In this document: positions 10,635 to 21,598 of the stretch, piece by piece
Layout: each line of letters starts with the position of its first letter
How positions within the stretch are numbered: position 1 is the first letter of the stretch
DNA from: Arion vulgaris
Taxonomy: Eukaryota > Mollusca > Gastropoda > Stylommatophora > Arionidae
Direction: 5' to 3'
Length of the DNA stretch: 64,000 nucleotides
NCBI GenBank assembly: GCA_020796225.1
Contig: CM036767.1
Coordinates: 25,364,100-25,428,099, forward strand
Notes under the pieces: generated by a model
What the model was told of the DNA's origin: nothing
Database searches by the model: none
What the model saw: only the letters and a program-made list of their open reading frames with translations
Made by a program: the position numbers and the translations under genes

Positions 10635-10810
10635 TCTTTATTGAAATCAAGTCTATCCTGGGCATATGTTTCTTGACAGGAGGCATTTAACTCATTCTTC
10701 ATAGATAAAGAGCTTGCACATGAAGATGAAGACCAGTGCTGTGTGTCAGCAAAGTTGCATGACCTGTCTTTCAAGTGCTGGGGTGTGTTGGTCCTCTGAG
10801 AAGCTGGTTG
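10635..10810 (-). CDS. TEX14: TEX14-like gene exon: Ser-rich post-kinase tail
   Basis: The acceptor is tgtcttctccag (good pyrimidine tract) and the donor AATAAAGA|GTAGGC. The exon enters in phase 0, as the preceding exon requires, and holds 58 codons + 2 nt. It encodes a polar, Ser/Asn/Gln-rich stretch including HWSSSSCASSLS and ETYAQDRLDF. No domain is recognised. It is assigned to this gene by strand, phase, order and the absence of stops, not by homology. It lies between a LINE tail and a plain intronic stretch. Confidence 0.62.
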
Positions 10811-11639
10811 CTGGAGAAGACACATGAAGGGCTATTAGCCTGGTAATTAAAAAGTCAACCACAGAATAACTGTCAAAATGTAACTAAACTAAGGAAAACT
10901 ATATAGTTGCTGCCTAGCAGAACTAACACCTTGGTGTTCAACGTATTTCAGCACCTGGTGCTGTAACAGATTTTACTGTTACAGGGTAAAAGAGATGGAG
11001 GTCAACCTACCCTCCTCTCTACTGATGTCCTTGACTGGAGTTATTAGTTAAGGGGAAAAGAATGAGTATAATTTGCACTATAAGTGTAGCCTATTTTACT
11101 TGATTGTTTACCAGACATCTTGCTTACTGACCAGTATTTTACGCAGTTTCAGGTGGGTGACATATCTCAAGATGTTGGACACCTCACATTTAAGATGAGA
11201 ATCTTGAGTCCAGAATAGGGACTGCTGGGGAGTTTTAGGTTATACATCAGACAGTCAAAAGTAAGAACTTGAAGCGAGAAGATGTTAAAGGGTTATAAGG
11301 AGAGAGACCAGCAGTCATATATGAGAAAATTAAACAGTGAGAACATATTCATGGAGTATTTTCAGAATTCTATGGACAGATTTGATACAGAACGTGTAAG
11401 ATATAGAAGTGTTAAGATTCCAAGAGTTTTAACAACTGTGGTATTGTAGAAACTGACCAACAAAGTTGAACTATGAATTAATGTTGTATAGTGTTACCGA
11501 CTTAGACAACATGCAAGTAAGACGGAGAATTTGTAGCCATAACAAAGAACCTTTTCGGAGAAACCTGAAGAATGAAAAAATTATATTGTCGTCAGTAATC
11601 TTATCAAACTGCATAATATTCCACATCATTCTGTCCAGG
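10811..11639. other. Intron sequence without recognisable features
   Basis: There is no repeat family or credible reading frame. 10925-10985 is mildly palindromic (caccttggtgttc ... cagcacctggtgctgtaacag). Confidence 0.4.
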
Positions 11640-12115
11640 GTTTGGACCTCATTGTTGCATTCCTGACGAGAACTGACTTGCAGAAGAAGAATTACCACTA
11701 CGAGGTTTCCCTGCGGAACGCTTGAAGAAGAATTACCACTCGAGGATTCTGATGAGAAACCACTACGAGGATTCCTGAGAACTGACTGCAAAAGAATTAC
11801 TGCGAGACTGACTTGCAGGAAGAATTACCACTACAGGGATTCTGCGAGAACTGACTTGCAGAAGAATTACCACTACAAGGATTCTTGACGAGAACTGACT
11901 TGCAGAAGAATTACCACTACGAGGGATTCTTGACTTGTAGAAGAAGAATTACCACAACGAGGATTCTGACGAGAACTGACTTGCAGAAGAAGAATTACCA
12001 CAACGATGGATTCCTGACAAGAACTGACTTGTAGAAGAAGAATTACCACGAGGATTTGTGACGTGAACTGACTTGCAGAAGAAGAATTACCACTACGAGG
12101 GATTCTAGACGGGAC
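11640..12115. repeat. Minisatellite, irregular units of about 40-47 bp
   Basis: About ten units share gacgagaactgacttgcaga, agaagaattaccactacgag and gattct. Unit lengths vary through small indels. The long minus-strand frames over it (11471-11791, 11873-12172) are products of the repeat, not genes. Confidence 0.85.
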
Positions 12116-12920
12116 CAGACCAAGCGACATCAGAGGATTTTCCACTACGGGGGATTTTACTTCAGAATTCACGAGTTATCACACTAGAAGGAACAGAGTC
12201 CTGCCTGTTTCTTGTATCCAGAACATTATCTTATCAATTACCAACGGTTGATACTCCTAATGACATCAGACTAATTTGAACAACCTAGTAATAAGACATT
12301 TTGGTCAAAGACTAGTATCTCGATACCAGAAATCAAATTGACAGAAGTGACTTTGCATCACTACCTGTTTATCTACCTAGAGAAGTAAAAGGGTGTGTTG
12401 TTGGGCTGACCATTTCTTTCCGGAAGAGACGGAAGAAAGTTGTTATAAAATTTTCTTAAATTCAGGTAATGCAATTGTATTGAACTCTTTTCTTGATATG
12501 TTTAGACCTTGATTTGTGTGTTCTACACCATAATTAACGTGTACATTTTCTTAATTAATATCTCAAGAGAAAGGTATTAATGCATATTTAAGATATCACT
12601 TATTTTCTTCGTGTGGTACTAAAAGTGTGTAGAAGTATTTTGTCATGAATATTGGCATTATTTCAATGATGAGAGTCCTTTGGACTCATGTATGAGCAGA
12701 TAACACATAGCTACTTTTAAGCAGAAAACTGATTCAGAAACTTGTTATTTATTGGTATTTCCTAGCCTGTCATGTTTAGTATTGTGAGACAGTTAATAGT
12801 GACTTCAGGGATCCTTTATAATATCCACATGACGGCCTAGTACTGCTCTTATTCTTTTATTCTTCCTTTTATTTTATTTCTTATCGTTTGTCCTATACTT
12901 TCCAGGACACATATAAGAGG
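12116..12920. other. Intron sequence without recognisable features
   Basis: No open frame over 60 codons and no match to other repeats in the window. A pyrimidine-rich tract lies at 12845-12905. Confidence 0.4.
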
Positions 12921-13206
12921 TTCACACCCTCTTATAGTGCAAGGTATGAATGCTGGCGGTTTTTGTTAGTCAAATCCCCATGCCATGATGTTCTTCATGC
13001 TGAACACCTTTGGGAAAGCCATGGCTAGTCTTCTTCTAACTTCTTTTGTACAGTCTCCATTGTTGTTAATTATAGAGCCAAGATATTTAAAAAATGTATT
13101 TATCTTGGTGCAATGCATCAATCTTTTCCTATGACGTCTTTGAAGGCTTCCAGGCTGGTTTGGAGACTTGTGTTGTTGTACTTGTGTGTTGGATTGTGTT
13201 GTTTGG
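12921..13206 (-). mobile_element. BovB/RTE-like LINE 3' end, copy 1
   Basis: The minus-strand translation reads YLGSIINNNGDCTKEVRRRL and AMAFPKVFSMKNIM, the RT thumb of BovB-like elements. 12921-13090 is nearly identical to 15382-15555. The 3' terminus carries a perfect 8-bp stem (ATAAGAGG...CCTCTTAT, 7-nt loop). Confidence 0.72.
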
Positions 13207-13595
13207 ATGTCGTCTATAGAAGTTTCTAACCTCCAGCGGCTTACGTGGATATACTGTCCTGGTCATGCGGGTGTTTACGGTAATGAGAGAGCGGACATGC
13301 TTGCATCAACAGCATCGATTGTTGGGGAGTTGAAGATGGATAAGGGGATATTCTTCGGTCTCTTTGAGACTCTCTGTTGGATGAGGACACTAATATCGAT
13401 GTTGAATCGATCAAGCGATTTAAGCAGTTTGGAGTTACCCGTTGTTCAAGTCGAACTGGATGCCTGAGAGGCAGAGTGAGAGGTGTGTTTAATCAGCGAG
13501 CCACAGGAACCATCAGTATGCATACTCTTCGATATCTGTTGGGGACTGAGCACCTATGGGTCTGCCGGAGTGCAATGACGTCAGTTTAGTAACCA
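13207..13595 (+). mobile_element. 5'-truncated I-like LINE, near-identical to 35197-35586
   Basis: It starts inside RNase H (SIEVSNLQRLTWIYCPGHAG) and runs through LASTASIVGELKMDKG to the end of the downstream frames. Apart from a few substitutions and one short indel (near 13548) it matches 35197-35586. The abrupt left edge fits 5' truncation during insertion. Confidence 0.8.
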
Positions 13596-13599
13596 ATAA

Positions 13600-15378
13600 C
13601 TAGATCTCGAGGATGCTTACAACAAAGTTCCAATCACATACCTTATACAAATGCTCACGCTACTCAAAATCGATACATTGCTCATTAAATGGATTGCAAG
13701 GGCCCTGTTCGAGAGAAAAGTGGCACTCAGGTGTGGTAATTGGTACTCTGTGCCGACAAAAATTTAACCGGGCCTACCCCAGGGGTCTCCACTATCTCCA
13801 GTACTATTCAATGTATTCACCATAATGATTACGAAGCAGCAATTATCTGGCAGGGGCGAACGCTGTCATTTGCAGACGACATTATGGTGTACAGACAGGG
13901 CAGAAACAGGGATGAAATTGCTAATAAACTCCAGGAAGAACTGAACCGCATAATGGCCTGGTGTGATGTTTCTGGTGCAACGATAAACCATACCAAGGCT
14001 GTGTTATCATGGTTCTCTCTAAATAATCACATTGTGAAGTCTGACACGCCACATGTCACTTTAGATGGACATACACTCACCCGAACAGCATCTCTGAGTT
14101 ATTTGGGTGTAAAATTTGATTGCAGTCTATGCTTTAGGGACCATATCGACCAAGTTATTGCCAAGGCTGCAACACACTATCCGCACTGAGAATCATGGCG
14201 GCTGCTAACATTGAGCAACGCCTTCTTGTGCTCTTGTACCAAGGTGTTGTTCTGTCATGTATAGAATATATATGCGCTCTCCTAACAATTAGTCCTACGC
14301 AAACAGTGAGACTGGAAAGAATTCAGAATGAGACTATTCGCATCATTCTGGGATGCACCAAAGATACACCAGGAGTGTCAATGCGATTCCTTCTTGACCT
14401 CTCAACTATTGCTAACAGAATTGAAACTTGGAGGGTTCGATGATATCTAAGAATCAATGCAAACAAGGAACATCCTCTCCATGAAGAACTCATTAAAGAG
14501 AAAGGTGTAGACTCAAAGAGGCAGATCATGGCTGAGTCAGGCGGAAGATACGCTTAGGAAAATATGTGATCCTTCCGGAATTGAAACAGGAGAGGAATGG
14601 ATTGCTGTTCCATATCAATTTCAAACTGCTTTCACCGTTATTGCATCTATTAAGAAAAACTGCGAACAAAATAATCTATCACTGCTAAACGTGGTGGAGG
14701 CTCTCTTGAATGACATCAATGATACAGATATTTACACCGATGGTTCAGTCATTCGCCAACAACGCTGTGCGTGGGCTTTTCAGCACGCTCAGGAGGAAAA
14801 ATAATAAGAGAGGCCAGTGGGGCCTACGCAACAACCACAAGTAGCTTGACAATAGAGGTTCGGGCGGTTACGGAGGCGGTGAACTGGTTGGCATCTCACA
14901 ATTACTCTCGTGTTTTCATACTCAGTGACTCCATGAGCATGATTCGTAAAGTCGAATCAGGTATGGTGAGACGCAACTGGGTGGAAGTACTGGTACAGAC
15001 AATGATCAGAGAAATCACCCTCATTTTTGTCCCTGGGCACGCAGGAGTTAGGGGTAATGCATGAGCTGATAGATTGGCTGGCTTGGCTACAATATCAGAG
15101 GAGCTGCCATGGATCGAAGTGACATTCTTCACGCATTGAGAGAGTCTTTCCGAACAGAGGAGTTTCAGGGCTGTGAATCCCACTCGCTGACCCGATTGAA
15201 AGAGATGGGTGTCAATATTGGGGCAGCCCGAAAAGAACGACATACTAAATATGCAAAGAGATTGATTAATCAACATCGAACTGGCGTGTTGGGTCGCTGG
15301 CGCTGCTGGATTTGCTGAGGCGATCGGAGCACCTATGGACATGTCCGGAGTGCTATGATGATAGTCCTCGTATAACTG
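13600..15378 (+). mobile_element. I-like LINE (RT + RNase H), frameshifted
   Basis: In order it encodes an RT palm stretch DLEDAYNKVPITYLIQ; PGLPQGSPLSPVLFNVF in a shifted frame; the catalytic TFADDIMVY (13869); thumb and C-terminus (SYLGVKFDCSLCFRDHIDQ; EQRLLVLLYQGVVLSCIEYI; RLERIQNETIRIILGCTK); RNase H from IYTDGSV (14731) through TTTSSLTIEVRAV and FILSDSMSMIRKVE to LIFVPGHAGVRGNA, followed by a stop (TGA) where GNERAD is expected; and the tail DRSDILHALRESFRTEEF to INQHRTGVLG. At least five frameshifts or stops. The endonuclease is absent, so the copy is 5'-truncated. RNase H places it near the I clade. Confidence 0.85.
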
Positions 15379-15381
15379 ATA

Positions 15382-16560
15382 TAAGAGGTTCACACCCTCT
15401 TATAGTGCAAGGTATGAATGCTGGCGGTTTTTGTTAGTCAAATTCTCATGCCATGATGTTCTTCATGCTGAACACCTTCGGGAAAGCCATGGCTAGTCTT
15501 CTTCTAACTTCTTTTGTACAGTCTCCATTGTTGTTAATTATAGAGCCAAGATATTTTTAAAATGTGACGTTCTCAATATCTTCATGATGGTAATTTTGGG
15601 TTTAGATTTTTCTGTGTCAGTGGACATAATTTTAGTTTTTTTTTAATTCAGAAAAATATTCTAAATCTTCTATAGATTCCAATCTTCGCTGTGTTTTTTG
15701 ACAGACTGAATAAGGTGTTCCATACCAGTGACACTATTTGAGAGAATTGTGTCATCTGCGTACCTTAATTCTGGAATCCTATTTCCCCCAACTGTAAATG
15801 GGTAAAAGAATTAGCAGTTTTTGTTCTTCCTAACATTTCCCATTATATGTTCTGCATAGATGTTGAAGAAATATGGGGAGAGTATGCATCCTTGTCTTAC
15901 TCCCCTTTGCACTTCGAACTATTCTGATGTTTTTCTCGCTATTATGACTGCTGCTTGTTGTTCGTAACAAAGTGTCTCTATTATATGGATCAAATGTGAT
16001 GGAAATCCCATGTCTTTCCTGTTGTTCTACAATTTCTGTTGTTGCACATAGTTGAATGCTTTGGTGTAATCTACAAAACAGGTATGGAGATTAACATCAT
16101 ATTCTCTACATTTTCAATGATGTTTTCATGTTAAAAATGTGGTCTCTAGTCATCTGCATGTCTGAAACCTGTCTGGACTTCATGTATTTCATATTCCAGC
16201 TTTTTTCTATTCTTTTCATGATGATCCTGCGTAGATTTTGCTGGCATGGCTGATCAATGCGATTCGGTAATTATGCACAACTTAAGTTTCCTTCTTTGGG
16301 ATGGGATGTATATTGACCTTTTCCATGTCTTGGGCCACTGCACTATTTCAGATTGTCCCGCATATTGAATGGTAAATGCTCCTGCCTGGATTAGTTCAGT
16401 TGGTATACCGTCACATCCTGGTGTCTTCCCCTTCTTCAAACTTTATATAGCTGAGCGGACTTCCTCTATCGTAGATTCTGGCTCTTTCACTCCAGTTTCC
16501 ATCATTACGAGTTTTTTGTGTTGCTTTTGTACATTTCTCTACAATACTCATTCCAACTTT
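15382..16560 (-). mobile_element. BovB/RTE-like LINE, RT half, copy 2
   Basis: The minus-strand order is KKGKTPGCDGIPTELIQAG (RT start, 16440), IVQWPKTWKR, FEVQRGVRQGCILSPYFFNI (about 15900), the catalytic ELRYADDTIL (about 15770) and YLGSIINNNGDCTKEVRRRL. It ends with the same hairpin 3' terminus as 12921. Several frameshifts; no endonuclease. Confidence 0.78.
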
Positions 16561-16589
16561 CTAATATTGCCTTGCTTTCTATTAGTGTG

Positions 16590-17180
16590 TATTCATTTTT
16601 GTAATGGTAACACACTAATGGAAAATAAAAGATAAAAATGGAAAACTATTGACAACGGAAAGGGAAGAAGAAATACGCTGGACGGAACATATTAAAGAGT
16701 TGCTAAACAGGTCATCACCAACAGTAGTAGCAGACAATGCTTAAGAATAGCAAGACACCTGGGTATGATAATTTAAATGCTTAATTATTCAAAATAGACC
16801 CAGGACTCTCAACTAATGTACTATACCGTTGTTTACATCTATATGGAATACTCAAATAATACCTGATGCAAGGAACAGGAGTCATCAAGGTACCCAAGAA
16901 GGAGGTTCCCTTGACAATTGGAACAACTGGCATGTGATAACCTTCCTTTCCATCCCAAGCAAAATAATTGTTCAGCGCATTACTATTGCAGTAGATAAGA
17001 CAGAAAGAAACAAGCTAGATTTCACAAAAGGATGGAGTTGTACAGGACAAATATTTGCTCTTAGAAATATCATAGAACAATGCATAGAATGGCAAAGCAA
17101 ACTCCATATAAACTTTATTGACTTGTGTGATGACAGACTCATAAAAGCGACCTTATTTCATCTGCCTTATAGAGTCCAAT
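16590..17180 (+). mobile_element. LINE RT N-terminal fragment
   Basis: It translates as KDKNGKLLTTEREEEIRWTE followed by HIKELLNRSSP, then GVIKVPKKGGSLDNWNNWHV, ITFLSIPSKI, SCTGQIFALRNIIEQCIEWQ and KLHINFIDL. This covers RT fingers to palm motif A, cut before the YADD box. Two frames are used. Confidence 0.7.
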
Positions 17181-17287
17181 AGAATACACTCAGAAAATGA
17201 GAATAAAATGCTGTAAGAATGATATTTTTTTGGCATATTGGCTGGATCTCAGGATAGAGTGCTGGTTTATTTTGAAATGTACCCCTT

Positions 17288-17557
17288 CTGCTGATAAAGA
17301 CGTGTTTAATCATTCTGCAGATAGCTGCTAAAGATGTGTTTAATCATTCTGCAGATAGCTGATAAAGATGTGTTTAATCATTCTGCAGATAGCTGCTAAA
17401 GATGTGTTTAATCGTTCTGCAGGCTGATAAAGATGTGTTTAATCGTTCTGCAGACAGCTGCTGAAGACGTGTTTACTTGTTCGGCAAATAGCTGCTAAAG
17501 ATGTGTTTATTCGTTCTGCAGATAGCTGCTAAAGATGTGTTTACTCGTCTATTAGTA
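17288..17557. repeat. 34-bp tandem repeat, about 8 units
   Basis: The unit is atagctgctaaagatgtgtt + taatcattctgcag (34 bp), with one 31-bp copy. Inner units differ at a few sites (cattc/cgttc, aat/act/att), and the outer units are the most diverged. Confidence 0.9.
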
Positions 17558-18100
17558 TCTCTCCCCTTATGGTTAAAGATGAGTTACCCTATTTGCTACT
17601 ATAGGCGTTTTTAAACGTTGATTTTAAGGGGAACAACTATAGTCCGTTCAACTTGTCATGCCCACAGATAAAAATTTGTATCTTTGTAAACCTTTTGATG
17701 AAATAACTTGAAAACTTGCATGTGAACTACACGTTCCCGACGCTACAAAATATTTTTTTCATTCAAACAATCATACCATCTAGAAGTTTCCTTCTTTGTG
17801 CTATATATTTAACGCGTCCATTGGCATGGTTGGAGAAAACTTATGTTTACAGCCATTTAATACAGTGATGATAAAAATAGCAACATTCAGGACAAATTCT
17901 GTGGTTGTTTTAACAATTCTTGCATTTTTCATGCACCAAATGGACTCTGACTTGAACATGATAAACAAATGACATCATTAGTGGGGAGATGGACTTTAGT
18001 TAAAGGCGTATATTGAAATTAGTGTGAGGCTATTGGGTCATATTGTTGACCTCAAAAACAGACATTGATATAACATTTCTAAGAAGTTTGAAGTTACAAT
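17558..18100. other. Intron sequence without recognisable features
   Basis: Unremarkable AT-rich DNA with no repeat-family match seen. Confidence 0.4.
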
Positions 18101-18105
18101 GCAAA

Positions 18106-18250
18106 AAATTGGCTGAAATCGGATGCACATGTCCTAAACGTGTAGAAGTCTATGCGTTTAGGGGCCTACCAAACCAAAGTGCAACGTATACACGTTCTTG
18201 GTAAAGATAAAAAAAAAGAGGTCATGAAGACGACGCAAAGAAGAAGACAA
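18106..18250 (+). repeat. SINE-like module (AEIGCTCPKR type), copy 1
   Basis: The block from ggctgaaatcggatgcacat to tacacgttcttgg, followed by an A-rich stretch and a degenerate aagaagaag end, matches 28425-28600 (inverted) and 43010-43172. The conserved 'protein' in these copies is most simply explained by sequence identity of a non-coding repeat. Confidence 0.75.
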
Positions 18251-18419
18251 TGCAAAAGTATCATTAATGCTATACACACATTTCCAAAGAGGCACATGAA
18301 CTAGAGAAAAAGCTATTTTATTATAGTGATACCTCCTACCACCTATGTTAACACCTGCACATTGTAACGAAGAAGTAGCAATTTGAAAAGAATCTCTCCA
18401 GTAGCTCCGTCATAACAAG

Positions 18420-18775
18420 GTGCTATAGAAAAGTTCTTAGAACATCCTGGATAAAGAAGAGAAGAAACAAAGACATTCTACAAGACCTGAATATCCAGGA
18501 GCATTGGCTCACAAATAACATCATGTCCCAGAATATGAAATATTTTGGCCACATTAAACGCCACAGTGGTCTGGATAGAAAGGTACTGGAAGGCATGATT
18601 CCTGGAAAACGAGGCAGGGGATGACCAAAACGAAGATGGCAGCAGGACATCAAAGAAACCTTGAACATGATGCTGGAAGAGGCAGGAGAACTTGCAAGAG
18701 ACATAGAGCTTTTCAGGCGGGCTGTGATGAATGCAATGTTCCACAAGGGACATGCTACTACTTGAGCTCCGCCAT
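18420..18775 (+). mobile_element. LINE C-terminal tail (FGHIKRH family)
   Basis: It encodes RTSWIKKRRNKDILQDLNIQ, MKYFGHIKRHSGLDRKVLEG, MIPGKRGRG, a stop, PKRRWQQDIKETLNMMLEEA and FRRAVMNAMFHKGHAT. One in-frame stop. Tail motifs (FGHIKRH, GRG-PKRRW) match 45240-45500. Confidence 0.75.
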
Positions 18776-19119
18776 TTCAAGTCCCAAACCTGGACGTGAA
18801 AGGAGGATGGCATTATGACATGGCAGTTAACTTTAACTGTAATGTAAGTTATTTAAAAACAATAATACAACTATGTCTACATTTCTTGTTTATTTCATGA
18901 CTGTATTGCAAGTATCAACATTGGCCCCCATGTTTAAGCTGAGATGATATGCTATATGCTGAGACTTCTCATCAAATGTCGTATGTGTGCGTTTACTGTA
19001 AAAACTAAAATTTTATTTCAGACTAGCAAAATATTCCGCCAACATCAAAGGAAACCGTTATATTACAAAATCCAGGTTTCCTATAGCAATTTCTTCCATC
19101 AGACATTTGCGTCGGTATA

Positions 19120-19500
19120 ATTCTAAGGTTGGGTGCAAAGTTTCGCTACTGTGAAACTGATGGTTTTGCTACAATTCGCAATGAAGGATACAACCCAGAG
19201 CACGACAGTATAAATACACTAAACAGAAAAGCACAGACCACAGTCTTCAGACTTAGAGCGGGACACTGCAGTCTCAGAGCACACCTCCACAGAATGGGTC
19301 TCAGGGACTCGGCAGCCTGCACCTGTGGAGCACCTAAGCAGTCCCTAGAGCACATCCTGCCCTAGTCTGGGTAGTGAGCTATTGGAGATCTGGCCAACAG
19401 AAACAACTCTACAAGACAAACTATGGGGAACCGGTGAAGACCTCAAGCGCACAGCCCAGTTTATGACACATATCGGAGTAGTCGCATAGCAAAAGTTGAT
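19120..19500 (+). mobile_element. LINE C-terminal Cys/His region
   Basis: It encodes EGYNPEHDSINTLNRKAQTT, VFRLRAGHCSLRAHLHRMGL, ACTCGAPKQSLEHILPxC (a C-x-C...H-x4-C finger typical of LINE C-termini) and TTLQDKLWGTGEDLKRTAQF. It ends agaagaagaag. A related copy is at 28985-29375. Confidence 0.72.
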
Positions 19501-19740
19501 TGCAGAAGAAGAAGAGCTACAATTCGCATTGGACTGTGGCATGAGTTATTGAACGAACTATAGTAGCTATTTTTAGATTTCTGTGACATATTTACACACT
19601 CTCTGGAACATGTTTGTGTTATTTAACTGTATTTTTATGCCCGATAAGCTGTCGCACACATATCGTGTAAAGGGAGTGATGCTGTGTACAGTATATTTTG
19701 AAATCAACTTTTATCTTCTGTGTATTCTAGCATATTAATT

Positions 19741-20001
19741 GTACCACCCGTGTGGGTGCGGGACCCACAAGGGAACCAAAGAATAGTACCACTGCAACCT
19801 ACAAGGATGCTCAATGAACTATGTGTGGAAGCAGATCTGAATGAAGATCTGCTGATCACAATGGAGGAGATCAAAGATACAATTAAGAGATTTTACAAAT
19901 CTGCTCCCAACCCTGCTGGCATCAATTATGAAAATATAGACAGGTTTGAAGAAGCAGAATGGAAAACTTGGACATGGACAACAACAGCATCCAAAATTAC
20001 A

Positions 20002-20083
<82 letters not shown>

Positions 20084-20097
20084 TTATATATATAACA

Positions 20098-20135
<38 letters not shown>

Positions 20136-21295
20136 AGGTATCAGGACTAGACAACATTCCTGCAGAAATCCTCAAATACAATAGGGATGTCCTCCTGCCC
20201 CACCTTTACAATCTCCTTATTCAGTGCTGGAGAGAGGGAACATTTCCTCAGGACATGAGGGATGCAAAGATAGTGACACTCTAGAAAAACAAAGGGGATA
20301 AGGGGGATTTGTAACAACTACAGAGGCATCTCCCTTCTAAGTGTAACAGGCAAGGCTTTTGCACTAGTCCTTTCAAAACAACTACAGAAACTGGCGGAGC
20401 TTGTTCTTCCAGAGTCACAATGTGGATTCAGAGCTGGACGGTCAACATGATATTTACCCTTCGACAGCTACAAGAGAAGTGCAGAGAGCAGAGCAAGCCT
20501 TTATGTATTGCTTTCGTGGATCTGACTAAGGTATTTGACACAGTCAGCAGGCCAAGTCTTTATAAAATACTGAAGGCTGTCCCCCAAAGTTGCTCCAATT
20601 GATTGTCTCCTTCCATGAAGGCATGAAAGCCAGCATACAGTTCGATGGCAGCACATCTGATAGTTTTGAGGTTAAGAGTGAGTCAAGCAGGACTGTGTCC
20701 TTGCCCCACTCTCTTTGGCATCTTCTTCGCAGTCCTTTTGAAACACGCCTTAGGGGACGCTGATGGTGATGTTTTCATCCGCACTATATCTGATGGTTCA
20801 CTCTTTAACTTGGCTCGCTTAAGAGCCAAGACAAAACGACGGAAATTCTTCTCAAGGACCTCCTTTTCGCTGACGATGCTGCCTTAGTCGCCCACAGTGA
20901 GACTACACTGCAATGCCTAATCAATAATTTGTCAAAGGCATGCGACCTATTTTCTCTGACAATAAGTATCTACAAAACAGTTGTATTTTGTCAGGGAGGT
21001 AACACATCAAATATCACTTTAAATGGCAACCATCTAACACCAGTTCCAAAATTCTGCTATCTTGGGTCCACGGTCACTGCCAGCCTTTCTCTTGATGAAG
21101 AAATCAACGCTTTTATAGGGATTACGGCTACTACATTCAGCAAACTATCAAAGCGAGCGTGGGACAACAAAAATTACCAAATTACGAAAGGCGCAGAGTC
21201 TTTTGAGAAGAGACTTATATACGAGCTGAACGACAAGAGAGAAAAGCGAAAACTCAGAAGTTGTCACAGTAAAACACTTGCCAATTGACCGTCTG
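19741..21295 (+). mobile_element. LINE with SINE-like head, RT split by (TA)n
   Basis: It begins with the gggacccacaaggg / accactgcaacctacaagg head module (19741-19808). Reverse-transcriptase text follows: [19 protein letters not shown]; a (TA)n tract at 20002-20131; [86 protein letters not shown]; the catalytic LLFADDAALVAHS (20860); FCYLGSTVTASLSLDEEI; and a short tail. Many frameshifts. It belongs to the same clade as the zinc-finger LINE at 55200 (shared DLTK-FxTV, RLxxxTK, GCVLAPTLF-type text). Confidence 0.8.
20002..20131. repeat. (TA)n microsatellite inside LINE RT
   Basis: Almost pure TA, interrupted near 20020 and at 20081-20100. IYIYIY frames over it are artefacts. Confidence 0.95.
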
Positions 21296-21517
21296 TAAAG
21301 ACGAAAAGGCCATTTATATATATATATATAAAAGTATCATATCCTTTAAATTTCAATCAGACCCAACTTTTAATGCTATTTGTGATTTTCAGTCATTATA
21401 TATCAGTAGTTTCCATTGCTTTCTGAGGTGATATCATCCATTATAAAATCAAACAAATATATAATAATGTCAGTGTATTCAAATAAACTCGAGTTAATAA
21501 TAAGTCATATCCTAAAT

Positions 21518-21519
<2 letters not shown>

Positions 21520-21578
<59 letters not shown>
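21520..21578. repeat. (TA)n microsatellite beside mariner
   Basis: 59 bp of AT repeats, followed by ttgtcacc and a shorter TA run that touches the left end of the mariner element. Confidence 0.95.
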
Positions 21579-21582
<4 letters not shown>

Positions 21583-21598
21583 CACCATATATATATAC

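Noticed and set aside
11471..12172. Minus-strand frames of about 100 codons (VVILLLQVSS repeats)
   Set aside because: They are translations of the minisatellite.
17288..17557. CRISPR array
   Set aside because: Direct head-to-tail units with no unique spacers, in a eukaryotic intron.
19819..20181. [10 protein letters not shown] open frames
   Set aside because: Translations of (TA)n.
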